Assembly: GCF_014637085.1 (NCBI RefSeq)
Contig: NZ_BMEU01000019.1
Coordinates: 28,430-92,429 of the forward strand
Length of the DNA stretch: 64,000 bases
From: Comamonas phosphati
Lineage (GTDB): Bacteria > Pseudomonadota > Gammaproteobacteria > Burkholderiales > Burkholderiaceae_C
Direction: 5' to 3'
The notes under the pieces were generated by a model. That model made no database searches. It saw only the letters and a list, made by a program, of their open reading frames with translations, and was not told the origin of the DNA. Shown here one piece after another: positions 9,746 to 20,991 of the stretch; the stretch's first letter is position 1; every line of letters begins with the position of its first letter. A program made the translations under genes and the position numbers.

Positions 9746-11089
9746 ATGAAGCCAGTTATTGCCCTGGTAGGGCGCCCCAATGTGGGCAAGTCGACGCTAT
9801 TCAATCGGCTCACGAAGTCGAGGGATGCCATCGTCGCCGACTTTGCGGGGCTGACGCGTGATCGCCATTACGGCCAGGGTCGTCAGGGCAAGCACGAGTA
9901 CATCGTCATCGATACCGGCGGCTTCGAGCCCGATGCGACCCGCGGCATTTTCAAGGAGATGGCCAAGCAGACGCAGCAGGCCGTGGCCGAAGCCGATGTG
10001 GTCGTCTTCGTGCTCGATGTGCGCGCCGGCCTGTCGGGCCAGGACCATGAAATCGCCCAGTACCTGCGGCGCCTGGGCAAGCCCACGCTGCTGGTGGCCA
10101 ACAAGGCCGAAGGCATGAAGGACGCCGCCCAGCTGTCCGAATTCTATGAATTGGGCCTGGGCGAGGTGATGGCGGTGTCCGCCGCCCACGGCCAGGGTGT
10201 GCGCGACCTCGTGGATGCGGCCCTGGGCCTGCTCAACCTGCCCGAAGTCGAGGAAGAGGTCTTTGGCGACGACGACCAGAGGCCCGTGCGCCTGGCGGTG
10301 GCGGGCCGGCCCAATGCGGGCAAGTCCACGCTGATCAACACCTGGCTGGGTGAAGAGCGCCTGGTGGCCTTCGACATGCCCGGAACCACGCGCGACGCCA
10401 TCACCGTGCCGTTCGAGCGCAACGGGCAGAAGTTCGAGCTCATCGACACGGCCGGCCTGCGCCGCAAGGGCAAGGTGTTCGAGGCCATCGAGAAGTTCTC
10501 GGTGGTCAAGACGCTGCAGGCCATCGAAGGCGCGAACGTGGTGCTGCTGCTGATCGACGCCACGCAGGGCGTGACCGACCAGGATGCCCATATCGCGGGC
10601 TACATCCTGGAAAGCGGTCGCTCCGTGGTGCTGGCCATCAACAAATGGGATGCCGTGGACGACTACCAGCGCCAGATGCTGGAGCGCTCCATCGAGTCGC
10701 GCCTGTCCTTCCTGAAGTTCGCGCCGCTGCACTTCATCTCGGCCCAGAAGCGCCAGGGCATCGAGCCGCTGTGGAAGTCCATCATCCAGGCCCATCGCTC
10801 CGCCACCTGCAAGATGCCCACGCCGGTGCTCACGCGCCTGCTGATGGAGGCCATCCAGTTCCAGACGCCCAAGAAGGTCGGTGCCTACCGTCCCAAGATG
10901 CGCTATGCCCACCAGGGCGGCATGAACCCGCCGGTCATCGTGATCCACGGCAACTCGCTGGAACTGGTGACGGATGCCTACAAGCGCTTCCTGGAAACCC
11001 GGTTCCGCAAGGAGTTCAATCTCGTCGGCACGCCGTTGCGTATCGAGATGAAAACCTCCCATAATCCTTACGCCGACAAGGACAAGTGA
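9746..11089 (+). CDS. der: Ribosome biogenesis GTPase Der (EngA)
   Basis: Essential double GTPase acting in 50S subunit maturation. Two complete G domains are visible: the first with GRPNVGKST (about residue 9) and DTGG, the second with GRPNAGKST (about residue 189) and DTAG. A KH-like C-terminal domain follows, ending in a basic tail. Length is 447 residues. The ATG at 9746 was chosen over a TTG two codons upstream because it gives the family start [16 protein letters not shown]. It lies between bamB and hfq, the typical order in beta- and gammaproteobacteria. Confidence 0.97.
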   Translation: MKPVIALVGRPNVGKSTLFNRLTKSRDAIVADFAGLTRDRHYGQGRQGKHEYIVIDTGGFEPDATRGIFKEMAKQTQQAVAEADVVVFVLDVRAGLSGQDHEIAQYLRRLGKPTLLVANKAEGMKDAAQLSEFYELGLGEVMAVSAAHGQGVRDLVDAALGLLNLPEVEEEVFGDDDQRPVRLAVAGRPNAGKSTLINTWLGEERLVAFDMPGTTRDAITVPFERNGQKFELIDTAGLRRKGKVFEAIEKFSVVKTLQAIEGANVVLLLIDATQGVTDQDAHIAGYILESGRSVVLAINKWDAVDDYQRQMLERSIESRLSFLKFAPLHFISAQKRQGIEPLWKSIIQAHRSATCKMPTPVLTRLLMEAIQFQTPKKVGAYRPKMRYAHQGGMNPPVIVIHGNSLELVTDAYKRFLETRFRKEFNLVGTPLRIEMKTSHNPYADKDK

Positions 11090-11188
11090 TTTGCCGCCAT
11101 GCCTAGGGAAAACCCTTTGGTCTGGACCCCGATGGGGCTGTGGTAACGTGTCGGTTTACAACAACACTCTTCGAACACGGAGAATATC

Positions 11189-11443
11189 GTGAGCAATAAA
11201 GGTCAACTCCTCCAAGATCCGTTCCTGAACGCGCTGCGCCGCGAACATGTGCCGGTTTCCATCTACCTGGTCAACGGCATCAAGCTGCAAGGCCAAATCG
11301 AGTCGTTTGACCAATACGTGGTGCTGCTGCGCAACACCGTAACCCAGATGGTCTACAAGCACGCCATCTCCACCATTGTTCCCGGCCGCGCCGTGAACTT
11401 CTCCGCCGCGGCCACTGCGGACAACGAAGCCGCCGCCGCTTGA
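11189..11443 (+). CDS. hfq: RNA chaperone Hfq
   Basis: Sm-like hexameric RNA chaperone pairing small RNAs with mRNAs. The 84-residue protein carries the Sm1 segment ([19 protein letters not shown]) and the Sm2 signature YKHAIST. The short Ala-rich C-terminus is typical for betaproteobacteria. Translation starts at a GTG after a GGAGAA Shine-Dalgarno sequence. Neighbours der upstream and hflX-hflK-hflC downstream reproduce the hfq-hflX-hflKC cluster known from E. coli. Confidence 0.98.
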   Translation: MSNKGQLLQDPFLNALRREHVPVSIYLVNGIKLQGQIESFDQYVVLLRNTVTQMVYKHAISTIVPGRAVNFSAAATADNEAAAA

Positions 11444-11509
11444 TCGGTCGTGCCGCGCTGACGCCTCGCAGCCCTGCCTGCGAGGCTCCTCACCCCACGG
11501 GAGAGGTAT

Positions 11510-12712
11510 TTGAGTTCTGAATTCTTTGAACGCTCCGCGTCTGCACCGGTCTTGCTGGTGGGCGTGGATTTTGGTTTTCCCCATTTCGACGACGAGCTCG
11601 AGGAGCTGGGTCTGCTGGCACAGACCGCCGGCCTGTTGCCCGTCGCGCGCCTGACCTGCAAGCGCAAGGCTCCCGATGCCGCGCTGTTCGTGGGCAGCGG
11701 CAAGGCCGACGAGATCCGCATGCTGGCCGAGATGCATGGCGCCAAGGAAATCTGGTTCGACCAGGCCCTGAGCCCGGCCCAGCAGCGCAATCTGGAGCGC
11801 CACATCCAGATGCCGGTCAACGATCGCACCATGTTGATCCTGGAGATCTTTGCCCAGCGGGCCAGAAGCCACGAGGGCAAGCTGCAGGTGGAACTGGCCA
11901 GGCTGCAATACGTCAGCACGCGCCTGGTGCGCCGCTGGAGCCACCTGGAGCGCCAGGCTGGCGGTATCGGCGGCCGAGGCGGTCCGGGCGAAAAGCAGAT
12001 CGAGCTGGACCGCCGCATGATCGACGAGGCCATCAAGCGCACCAAGGAGCGCCTGAAGAAGGTCAAGAAGCAGCGCACCACCCAGCGGCGCCAGCGCGCG
12101 CGCCACGAGGTCTTCAATATTTCGCTGGTCGGCTATACCAACGCCGGCAAGTCCACGCTGTTCAACGCCATGGTCAAGGCCCGCGCCTATGCGGCCGACC
12201 AGCTGTTCGCCACGCTGGACACCACCACACGCCAGATGTATCTGAACGAGGCACAGGAATCCGTGTCGCTGTCCGATACCGTCGGCTTTATCCGGGACCT
12301 GCCGCACGGGCTGGTCGATGCCTTCCAGGCCACGCTGCAGGAAGCCATCGACGCGGATTTGCTGCTGCATGTCGTCGATGCATCGAACCCCGGCTATCCG
12401 GAACAAATACAACAAGTCCAAAAAGTTCTGGCTGAAATCGGGGCTCACGACGTGCCCCAGATCCTGGTCTTCAACAAGCTGGATGCGGTCGAGCCCGAAC
12501 GCCTGCCTGCCGCGCTGCAGGATGACTACGAGCTCGACGGCGTTTCCGTGCCGCGCGTGTTCGTCAGTGCCCGCTCGGGCCAGGGACTGCCGCAGCTGCG
12601 CCAGATGCTGGCGGACCAGGTATTGCAAGCACGAGAGGGGGCTGGCCGCGCGGATGGAGGGGGTGAGGGCGATTCGTCCGGGATGACCCCTGATTCCGAC
12701 GCGCAATATTAG
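11510..12712 (+). CDS. hflX: Ribosome-associated GTPase HflX
   Basis: GTPase that splits stalled or hibernating ribosomes. The N-terminal HflX domain (about 1-170) contains the glycine-rich GGIGGRGGPGEKQIELDRR motif and a coiled helix. The G domain starts near residue 204 with GYTNAGKSTLF, followed by DTVGF and NKLD motifs. The TTG start has a GGGAGAGG ribosome-binding site. The C-terminal 25 residues are Gly/Asp-rich and unconserved. Lies between hfq and hflK as in most proteobacteria. Confidence 0.95.
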   Translation: MSSEFFERSASAPVLLVGVDFGFPHFDDELEELGLLAQTAGLLPVARLTCKRKAPDAALFVGSGKADEIRMLAEMHGAKEIWFDQALSPAQQRNLERHIQMPVNDRTMLILEIFAQRARSHEGKLQVELARLQYVSTRLVRRWSHLERQAGGIGGRGGPGEKQIELDRRMIDEAIKRTKERLKKVKKQRTTQRRQRARHEVFNISLVGYTNAGKSTLFNAMVKARAYAADQLFATLDTTTRQMYLNEAQESVSLSDTVGFIRDLPHGLVDAFQATLQEAIDADLLLHVVDASNPGYPEQIQQVQKVLAEIGAHDVPQILVFNKLDAVEPERLPAALQDDYELDGVSVPRVFVSARSGQGLPQLRQMLADQVLQAREGAGRADGGGEGDSSGMTPDSDAQY

Positions 12713-12783
12713 GGACTCGTGCCTCTATTGGGCACAATGCCAGCCATGGTTCATGTCTTTTTGAAAATACAGAGACTTCTCGC

Positions 12784-14166
12784 ATGAATTTTTCACAACG
12801 CGTCCATCGCTGGGCGGTGCTGCCACAACGCATTCGCGGGATGTTCAATCTGAACGATCCCCGCTGGGGCCGCAGCGACAACAACAACGAAGACGGCTCG
12901 CGCCCCGACGGCCAGCGCCCCGACAGCGATCGCCCGGAACTGCCGCCTGCGCCCGAGCAGCGTCCGCGGCCGCCCTCCCAGCAAGGCCAGCCGCCGGACC
13001 TGGACGAGCTCTGGCACGACCTCAACCGCAAGCTGTCCGGCCTGTTCGGCGGCAAGCCCGGCCGCGGCCTGCCTCCGGGCCGCAACGGCGGGCCGCCGCT
13101 CGAGCCCTTCAATGCCGGCAAGGGCATTTTCGTGATCGCCGGCGTGGCCGTGCTGATCTGGCTGGGAACGGGCTTCTTCATCGTGCAGGAAGGCCAGCAG
13201 GCGGTCATCACCCAGTTCGGCAAGTACAAGAGCACCGTGGGTGCGGGCTTCAACTGGCGCCTGCCTTATCCGCTGCAAAGGCATGAGCTGGTCTATGTCT
13301 CGCAGATCCGCTCGGCCGACGTGGGCAGCGACAACATCGTGCGCAGCACGGGCCTGCGCGAGTCGGCCATGCTGACCGAGGACGAGAACATCGTCGAGAT
13401 CAAGTTCGCCGTGCAGTACCGCCTGAACGATGCGCGCGCCTGGCTGTTCGAAAGCCGCAGCCCGTCGGAAGCCGTGGTCCAGGTGGCCGAGTCGGCCGTG
13501 CGCGAAGTCGTCGGCAAGATGCGCATGGACTCGGCCCTGGCCGAGGAGCGCGACCAGATCGCTCCCCGCGTGCGCGACCTGATGCAGACCATTCTGGACC
13601 GCTACAAGGTGGGTGTGGATGTGGTGGGCATCAATCTGCAGCAGGGCGGCGTGCGTCCGCCCGAGCAGGTGCAGGCCGCCTTCGACGACGTGCTCAAGGC
13701 CGGCCAGGAGCGCGAACGCGCCAAGAACGAAGCCCAGGCCTATGCCAATGACGTGATCCCGCGCGCGACCGGCTCGGCTGCGCGGCTGGGCGAGGAAGCG
13801 GCAGCCTACAAGGCCCGCATCGTGGCCCAGGCGCAAGGCGATGCCGGGCGCTTCAGCTCGCTGTTCGCCGAGTACCAGAAGGCGCCGCAGGTCACGCGCG
13901 ACCGCCTGTACATCGACACCATGCAGCAGATCTACAGCAGCGTGACCAAGGTGCTGGTGGAGTCCCGCCAGGGCTCGAACCTGCTGTACCTGCCGCTGGA
14001 CAAGATCATGCAAAGCGTGAGCGGCAGCACCGCCGCGGGTGCCGCCGATGCCTCTTCGGCCTCCGGCGCCTCGGCACCACCGGTGCCGCCCCCCGTGCGT
14101 GCGACGCCGGCGCCTTCGGGCGATACCCGCGGCCGTGACCGCAGCCGTGAACGTGAATCGCGCTAG
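12784..14166 (+). CDS. hflK: FtsH protease modulator HflK
   Basis: SPFH/prohibitin-domain membrane protein that with HflC forms the cage around FtsH. The N-terminal region (about 1-115) is Pro/Arg/Gln-rich and disordered. A single transmembrane helix lies near residues 118-138 (IFVIAGVAVLIWLGTGFFIV) and the SPFH domain follows. The C-terminus has Ala/Ser and Arg-rich stretches. Length is 460 residues. The stop is nine bases before hflC, so the pair is translated from one message. Confidence 0.95.
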   Translation: MNFSQRVHRWAVLPQRIRGMFNLNDPRWGRSDNNNEDGSRPDGQRPDSDRPELPPAPEQRPRPPSQQGQPPDLDELWHDLNRKLSGLFGGKPGRGLPPGRNGGPPLEPFNAGKGIFVIAGVAVLIWLGTGFFIVQEGQQAVITQFGKYKSTVGAGFNWRLPYPLQRHELVYVSQIRSADVGSDNIVRSTGLRESAMLTEDENIVEIKFAVQYRLNDARAWLFESRSPSEAVVQVAESAVREVVGKMRMDSALAEERDQIAPRVRDLMQTILDRYKVGVDVVGINLQQGGVRPPEQVQAAFDDVLKAGQERERAKNEAQAYANDVIPRATGSAARLGEEAAAYKARIVAQAQGDAGRFSSLFAEYQKAPQVTRDRLYIDTMQQIYSSVTKVLVESRQGSNLLYLPLDKIMQSVSGSTAAGAADASSASGASAPPVPPPVRATPAPSGDTRGRDRSRERESR

Positions 14167-14175
14167 GAGAATGCA

Positions 14176-15066
14176 GTGAATCGAATCGGATTTTTTGTCA
14201 CCAGCATTCTGGTCGTGCTGGCTTTGCTGAGCTCCACGCTGTTCGTGGTCGACCAGCGCCAGTTCGGCGTGGTCTATGCGCTGGGCCAGATCAAGGAAGT
14301 GATCACCGAGCCCGGACTCAACTGGAAGATGCCTCCGCCGTTCCAGAACGTGCGCTACATCGACAAGCGCCTGCTGACGCTGGACAGCACCGACACCGAG
14401 CCCATGCTGACGGCCGAGAAGCAGCGCGTGGTGATCGACTGGTATGTGCGCTGGCGCATCTCCGAGCCGTCGGAATACATCCGCAACGTGGGCCTGGATG
14501 AAAGCGCCGGTGCGCTGCAGCTCAACCGCGTGGTGCGCAATGCCTTCCAGGAGGAGATCAACCGCCGTACCGTGCGCGAGCTGCTGTCGTCCAAGCGCGA
14601 GGCCCTGATGGCCGACGTCAAGCGCGAAGTGCTGGAGACCGTGCGTGGTGCCCGCCCCTGGGGCGTGGACATCGTGGACGTGCGCATCACCCGCGTGGAC
14701 TACGCGGAGACCATCACCGAGTCGGTCTACCGCCGCATGGAGGCCGAGCGCAAGCGCGTGGCCAACGAGCTGCGCTCCACCGGCGCGGCCGAGGGCGAGA
14801 AGATCCGCGCCGAGGCCGACCGCCAGCGCGACATCACCGTTGCCAATGCCTACCGCGATGCGCAGAAGCTCAAGGGCGAGGGCGACGCCGAGGCCGCGCG
14901 TGTCTATGCCGAAGCCTTCGGCAAGGACCCCCAGTTCGCGCAGTTCTACCGCAGCCTGGAGGCCTACAAGGACAGCTTCGCCAAGAAGAGCGACGTGCTG
15001 GTCCTTGATCCGTCGCAGACGGACTTCTTCAAGGCCTACCGCAACGGCGGCGCCGCCGCCAGGTAA
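14176..15066 (+). CDS. hflC: FtsH protease modulator HflC
   Basis: Partner of HflK in the HflKC complex of the inner membrane. A signal-anchor helix at the N-terminus (residues about 5-25) is followed by an SPFH domain (VVDQRQFGVVYALGQIKEV) and a long charged coiled region rich in Arg/Glu/Ala (about 190-250). Length is 296 residues and the start is GTG. Immediate adjacency to hflK supports the assignment. Confidence 0.95.
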   Translation: MNRIGFFVTSILVVLALLSSTLFVVDQRQFGVVYALGQIKEVITEPGLNWKMPPPFQNVRYIDKRLLTLDSTDTEPMLTAEKQRVVIDWYVRWRISEPSEYIRNVGLDESAGALQLNRVVRNAFQEEINRRTVRELLSSKREALMADVKREVLETVRGARPWGVDIVDVRITRVDYAETITESVYRRMEAERKRVANELRSTGAAEGEKIRAEADRQRDITVANAYRDAQKLKGEGDAEAARVYAEAFGKDPQFAQFYRSLEAYKDSFAKKSDVLVLDPSQTDFFKAYRNGGAAAR

Positions 15067-15147
15067 AGGTCCGGGCTTCGGTGTTTGCAATGGCCCTTCG
15101 CGGGCCATTGTTCATGGTGTCGCGAGCCAGGGGATGGAGGTCGGAAT

Positions 15148-15336
15148 ATGGAGTGGAGCGATGGCCTGGGCCTGGCCCTTGCGCTGGTGCTGATCTTCGA
15201 GGGGCTGATGCCCTTGTTCGCGCCGCAGCAGTGGCGCCAGCTGTTTCTGCAGCTCATGCAGTTGCGCGACGGGCAGCTGCGCTTTTGCGGGCTGCTGTGT
15301 ATCGCGGCGGGAGCCATCCTGCTGATCCTGCTATGA
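15148..15336 (+). CDS. DUF2065 (YjeT-like) small membrane protein
   Basis: A 62-residue protein with two hydrophobic helices (about 6-25 and 43-62) separated by a short polar loop (APQQWRQLFLQLMQL), the pattern of DUF2065/YjeT. In E. coli yjeT lies directly downstream of hflC and upstream of purA; here it lies between hflC and hisZ-purA, which strongly supports the call. Function unknown. Upstream in-frame starts exist from 15,085, but the ATG at 15,148 gives the conserved start and follows a GGAGGTCGGAAT ribosome-binding region. Confidence 0.85.
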   Translation: MEWSDGLGLALALVLIFEGLMPLFAPQQWRQLFLQLMQLRDGQLRFCGLLCIAAGAILLILL

Positions 15337-15429
15337 ATACTGCCGATGTCGGCCAGGCCTTGCGGGGCAAATTGGGCATGCCCGGCAAAGCCGGTAGAAT
15401 CACGTTTTTAACAGCCTCCCACTTTCTCC

Positions 15430-16578
15430 ATGTCTGCTTGGGTCCTGCCGGATCACATTGCCGATGTCTTGCCCTCCGAGGCGCGGCACATCGAAGAATT
15501 GCGTCGAGGATTGCTCGATACCGCGCGCAGCTATGGCTATGAACTGGTCATGCCGCCCATGCTGGAGTACCTGGACTCCTTGCTGACCGGTACCGGCGAA
15601 GCCCTGGATATCCAAACCTGCAAACTGGTCGACCAGCTCTCTGGCCGCACCATGGGCCTGCGCGCCGACATGACGCAGCAGGTGGCACGCATCGACGCCC
15701 ATTTGCTCAATCGCAAAGGCCTCGCCCGCCTGTGCTACTGCGGCCCCGTGGTGCATGCCCGGCCCGACCGTCCGCGCGCGACACGCGAGCCGCTGCAGTT
15801 CGGTGCCGAGATCTACGGCCATGAAGGCCTGGAAGCCGATCTGGAGGCCCTGCACCTGGCGCTGGACTGCCTCAAGGGCGCGGGCGTTACCGACATCAGC
15901 GTGGACCTGGCCGATGTGCGCATCGTGCGCAGCCTGCTGGCCGGCGTGATGGTGGAGGCGCAGGTGCTGCGCAATGTGCACGCGGCGCTGGCCTCCAAGG
16001 ACGCCACCGAACTGGCCCGGCTGACCAGGGATTTCCCAGAGGCCTCGCGCGAAGGCCTGCTGGCCCTGCTGCAGCTGTACGGCGGCATGGAAGTGCTGGA
16101 CCAGGCCGAAAAACTGCTGGCGCGCACGCCCGGCGTGCAGAAGCTGCTATCGCATCTGCGCTGGCTGGCCAGCCGCCTGAGCGGTGTGAAGGTGAGCTTC
16201 GATCTGGCCGACCTGCGCGGCTACTCCTACTACAGCGGCACGCGCTTTGCCGTCTACGTGCCCGGCGGCAGCGATGCCCTGGTGCGCGGCGGCCGCTACG
16301 ACGAAGTCGGCGCCGTCTTCGGGCGCAACCGCCCCGCGGCCGGCTTCAGCCTCGATATCAAACAACTGGTGGCTGTCGTGCCCGAGCGCCCGCTCAAGGC
16401 TGCCATTCGCGCTCCCTGGGGCGATGACGTGCAGGTGGCCGAGGCCATTGCCGCGTTGCGCCAGCGGGGCGAGACGGTGGTCTGCGTACTGCCGGGGCAT
16501 GAAAGCGAAGTGGACGAGTTCCACTGCGACCGCGAGCTCGTCCAGCAGGGCGGGCAATGGGTCGTGCAAGCCATTTAA
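15430..16578 (+). CDS. hisZ: ATP phosphoribosyltransferase regulatory subunit HisZ
   Basis: Catalytically inactive paralogue of histidyl-tRNA synthetase that activates short-form HisG in histidine synthesis. It shows class II synthetase-like blocks ([22 protein letters not shown] and, late, [13 protein letters not shown] plus GGRYDEVG) but lacks the anticodon-binding domain of HisS. Length is 382 residues, normal for HisZ. It precedes purA by 37 bases in the same direction, a conserved betaproteobacterial pair. Confidence 0.95.
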   Translation: MSAWVLPDHIADVLPSEARHIEELRRGLLDTARSYGYELVMPPMLEYLDSLLTGTGEALDIQTCKLVDQLSGRTMGLRADMTQQVARIDAHLLNRKGLARLCYCGPVVHARPDRPRATREPLQFGAEIYGHEGLEADLEALHLALDCLKGAGVTDISVDLADVRIVRSLLAGVMVEAQVLRNVHAALASKDATELARLTRDFPEASREGLLALLQLYGGMEVLDQAEKLLARTPGVQKLLSHLRWLASRLSGVKVSFDLADLRGYSYYSGTRFAVYVPGGSDALVRGGRYDEVGAVFGRNRPAAGFSLDIKQLVAVVPERPLKAAIRAPWGDDVQVAEAIAALRQRGETVVCVLPGHESEVDEFHCDRELVQQGGQWVVQAI

Positions 16579-16591
16579 GGCTTTTGACTAA

Positions 16592-17992
<1,401 letters not shown>

Positions 17993-18032
17993 GCGGGCTG
18001 GGTTTCACTGAACTCTCAAAGGAACTTTGCCC

Positions 18033-18557
18033 ATGCTGACAGAAGACGGTAAGCACCTGTATGTGAGCTATGACGAGTACCACGGTCTCATCGAAAAGCT
18101 CGCTATCAAGATCCACCAGTCGGGCTGGGAATTCGACACCATTTTGTGCCTGGCCCGGGGCGGTCTGCGCCCCGGCGATATCCTGAGCCGCATTTTCGAC
18201 AAGCCACTGGCCATCATGTCCACCAGCTCCTACCGCGCCGAAGCCGGTACGGTGCAGGGCCATCTGGACATCGGCCGCTTCATCGCCACGCCCAAGGGCG
18301 AGATCGCCGGCCGCGTGCTGCTGGTGGACGACCTGGCCGACTCCGGCGCCACGCTCAAGGCCGTGATCGCCATGCTCAAGACCAACTACCAGCCCATCAC
18401 CGAGCTGCGCAGTGCCGTGATCTGGACCAAGGGCATCTCGACCTTCGAGGCCGACTACTCGGTGGAGTCCCTGCCCAGCAACCCCTGGATTCACCAGCCG
18501 TTCGAGAGCTACGACACGCTGCGCCCCGAAAAACTGCTGGAAAAGTGGAAGGTCTGA
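18033..18557 (+). CDS. Purine-type phosphoribosyltransferase
   Basis: Type I phosphoribosyltransferase fold with the PRPP-binding motif VLLVDDLADSGAT (about residues 95-107) and an upstream LARGGLRPGDILSR loop. These features resemble xanthine/hypoxanthine-guanine phosphoribosyltransferases of the Gpt/Hpt type. Length is 174 residues from the ATG at 18,033; a TTG six bases upstream would add two residues. Location directly after purA fits a purine salvage role, but substrate cannot be fixed from sequence. A strong intrinsic terminator follows. Confidence 0.85.
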   Translation: MLTEDGKHLYVSYDEYHGLIEKLAIKIHQSGWEFDTILCLARGGLRPGDILSRIFDKPLAIMSTSSYRAEAGTVQGHLDIGRFIATPKGEIAGRVLLVDDLADSGATLKAVIAMLKTNYQPITELRSAVIWTKGISTFEADYSVESLPSNPWIHQPFESYDTLRPEKLLEKWKV

Positions 18558-18583
18558 GTCCGCAGCTCGGCTTGTACCCATCC

Positions 18584-18609
18584 AAAAGAGCCCGCCGGGC
18601 TCTTTTTTT
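18584..18609 (+). terminator. Intrinsic terminator after the phosphoribosyltransferase
   Basis: Stem AGAGCCC / GGGCTCT with a three-base loop followed by a run of seven T, 27 bases after the stop. Ends the purA-phosphoribosyltransferase transcript. Confidence 0.9.
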
Positions 18610-18996
18610 ATGGAATAGCGATGATTTTTGATGCTATTGATTCGGGAGCTACTGGCTGCTGCCACATGATGAATGCAGGCTTGTTTGTTTCTTGAATAAT
18701 GATGTGGCAAGTCCAGGCTGCTCACTTTTTTATGAAATGCTGGGCCTGAGGCATTGGCGAATACATCGAGTGGCCCATGTTTTGCGGTGGCGCAAAAGCT
18801 TGGCGAATATGCTTGGACGCCGTGCCGGTTGTGGTTTTTCCAGCCACGCAGCAGGGCGCCAGCGCTGTTTTTGCACCGTGGCCGGCGGTTCGTACGGAAG
18901 CATTTCTCACAGCCGGCAGGTGGCCATTGGGCCTTGGGTTCAGCGGGCTGCCCGGGCGCGGCTACACTGCGTCAATTCTGAGAAAGTGGTGGTTTT
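18610..18996. other. Intergenic region without a recognised gene
   Basis: About 390 bases between the terminator and the beta-propeller gene. It begins with an AT-richer stretch (GATGCTATTGATTCGGGAGC) resembling the short intergenic repeat type seen elsewhere in the window. No tRNA, convincing coding frame or clear promoter was found; the promoter of the following gene presumably lies here. Confidence 0.5.
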
Positions 18997-20154
18997 GTGA
19001 GACGTCTCTCTATTGGGCGCATCAGTGTGGCGGGCGTGGTCGCGGTACTCGCGGTGGGCGGCGCGGCCGCGGCATGGCTGGCCACTTCGGCCTGGCCCGG
19101 ATTCAAATCGGCCAGGGCGGCTGCGGCGCAGCCTTCTGCACAGCCCGCTTCGCAGGCGGCGGGCGCATCGCAGGCTGCCGTGCCGGCAAGGGCTGTGCTG
19201 GCAAGCCCCGCACCGGCCAAGGCTGCGCAGGCCGTGCAGGGTCCCACGCCGGTTTTCGTGCTCAACTCGCTTGATGCCTCCATCAGCGTGATCGACCCCG
19301 TGAGCTGGACGGAGCAGTCGCGCATTCCCACGGGCAAGGAGCCGCACCACCTGTATCTGACGCCCGACGAGAAATCCCTGGTCGTGGCCAATGCGCTGGG
19401 CGATTCGCTCACGCTGGTGGACCCGCGCACGGGCGCCGTGCAGCGCGTGATCCGCGACATCGTGGACCCTTACCATCTGCGTTTTTCGCCGGACATGAAG
19501 TGGTTCATCACGGCGGCCAACCGCCTCAACCACATCGACTTCTACCGCTGGGATGCGGCCACGCAGACGCCGCAGCTGGTCAAGCGCGTCTCCACGGGCA
19601 AGACGCCCAGCCACCTGTTCATCGATGCGGACAGCAAGACCGTGTACTCGACCATGCAGGACAGCGATGCGCTGGTCGCCATCGACATCGCCACGCAGAC
19701 CATCAAGGCGCGCGTGCCCACGGGTCCCATGCCGGCCGATGTCTACGGCAGCCCCGACGGCAAGAAGCTGTTCGTGGGCCTGACGGGCGGTGACGGCGTC
19801 GAGGTCTTCGACATCACCGGCCCCGAGCCGCGCAGCGTCGGCCAGATCAAGACCGCGGCCGGCGCCCACGCCTTCCGCGCCGCGGGCGACGGCCGCCATT
19901 TGTATGTGAGCAACCGCGTGGCCAACAGCATCAGCAAGATCGACATGGTGACCGACCAGGTCGTGGCCAATTACCCTGGGCCCAGCGGTCCGGACTGCAT
20001 GGATGTTTCCGCGGACGGCCGCTACCTTCTGGTCAGCTCGCGCTGGGCGCGCAAGCTCTCGGTGATCGACACCGTGGAGAAGAAGGTGGTGCAGCAGGTG
20101 GATGTGGGCAAGTCCCCGCACGGCGTGTGGACGCTGGACCACGCGGCACGCTGA
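18997..20154 (+). CDS. Exported YVTN-type beta-propeller protein
   Basis: A 385-residue protein with an N-terminal signal anchor (ISVAGVVAVLAVGGAAAAWL), an Ala/Gln-rich spacer to about residue 82, and then seven or so beta-propeller blades of the YVTN/cytochrome-D1-like type. Repeated units such as VFVLNSLDASISVIDP, VYSTMQDSDALVAIDI and LYVSNRVANSISKIDM are visible. No haem-binding CxxCH motif is present. Start is GTG. Its stop overlaps the ATG of the polysaccharide deacetylase (ATGA), so the two are translationally coupled and probably act in one surface or polysaccharide process. Specific function not recognised. Confidence 0.75.
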   Translation: MRRLSIGRISVAGVVAVLAVGGAAAAWLATSAWPGFKSARAAAAQPSAQPASQAAGASQAAVPARAVLASPAPAKAAQAVQGPTPVFVLNSLDASISVIDPVSWTEQSRIPTGKEPHHLYLTPDEKSLVVANALGDSLTLVDPRTGAVQRVIRDIVDPYHLRFSPDMKWFITAANRLNHIDFYRWDAATQTPQLVKRVSTGKTPSHLFIDADSKTVYSTMQDSDALVAIDIATQTIKARVPTGPMPADVYGSPDGKKLFVGLTGGDGVEVFDITGPEPRSVGQIKTAAGAHAFRAAGDGRHLYVSNRVANSISKIDMVTDQVVANYPGPSGPDCMDVSADGRYLLVSSRWARKLSVIDTVEKKVVQQVDVGKSPHGVWTLDHAAR

Positions 20155-20975
20155 TGGACCGGCGTCGTTTCATGGCAGGTGCGGCGGGTGCCGCCGCATG
20201 GTCGGCCTGCCGCGCGCAGGCCGCGCCGGCAGCACTGGCCTGTGGCAAAACCGTGTACCTGACCTTCGACACCGGCCACATGGGCATTGCCCAGTTCGTG
20301 GCCCAGGTGCTGCAAAAGCACAAGGTGCCGGTCACTTTCTTCGCGGCCAACGAGCCTGCGAAAGAGGGCAGCAGCAGCCTGGGCGACTACTGGGCGCCAT
20401 GGTGGAAGGCGCGCGCCGACGAAGGGCACCAACTGGCCTCGCACACCTACGACCATATGTACTGGGTGGCGGACATCCGCGATGCGGCCACGGGGCAGGT
20501 GACGCATTTCAAGGTCAGGCCATCGGCAGGCGAGCGCGCCAACCAGACTTTCGTGGTCTCGGCCGCCGAATACTGCGTCGAGATCGCCAGGGCCGCGCAC
20601 CGTCTCGAGAGCATCACCGGCCACAAGGCCTTGCCTCTGTACCGCGCGCCGGGCGGCAAGACATCGCCGGCCCTGATTGCAGCGGCGCAAAAGGGCGGCT
20701 ACCAGCAGGTGGGCTGGGCGGCGGCCGGCTTTCTGGGCGACGAGCTGCCCAGCGACAAATACCCCAACGCCACGCTGCTGGCCCGGGCGCTGCAGAGCAT
20801 CCGCGGTGGCGACATTCTGCTGGCCCATCTGGGCATCTGGTCGCGCCAGGACCCGTGGGCGCCGGCGGTGCTGGAGCCGTTGATTCTGGGCCTGCTGGAA
20901 AAAGGCTTCTGTTTTCAAACGCTGGCAGAGCATCCGGCGTATAAGAACTGGATTGCGCAGCCCCGTGGGGCCTAG
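20154..20975 (+). CDS. NodB-like polysaccharide deacetylase family protein, altered metal motif
   Basis: Carbohydrate esterase 4 (NodB) fold of 273 residues. The N-terminus MDRRRFMAGAAGAAAWSA looks like a twin-arginine export signal. Motif 1, normally TFDDG, reads YLTFDTGHMG: the general-base Asp is kept but the second, metal-binding Asp is Thr. Motif 2 HQLASHTYDHM keeps the H-x3-H-type metal ligands (HTYDH). Later conserved block LPLYRAPGGKTSP corresponds to the RxPxG motif. Because the rest of the site is intact this may be a conserved variant and not a dead enzyme. Start codon overlaps the stop of the beta-propeller gene. Confidence 0.8.
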   Translation: MDRRRFMAGAAGAAAWSACRAQAAPAALACGKTVYLTFDTGHMGIAQFVAQVLQKHKVPVTFFAANEPAKEGSSSLGDYWAPWWKARADEGHQLASHTYDHMYWVADIRDAATGQVTHFKVRPSAGERANQTFVVSAAEYCVEIARAAHRLESITGHKALPLYRAPGGKTSPALIAAAQKGGYQQVGWAAAGFLGDELPSDKYPNATLLARALQSIRGGDILLAHLGIWSRQDPWAPAVLEPLILGLLEKGFCFQTLAEHPAYKNWIAQPRGA

Positions 20976-20991
20976 GCGCTAGGAGTGTGTT

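Noticed and set aside
12793-15108. A 771-codon minus-strand open frame opposite hflK and hflC
   Set aside because: It mirrors two clearly conserved genes codon by codon; long antisense frames are common in high-GC DNA, and its translation is His/Ala/Gly-rich without any motif.
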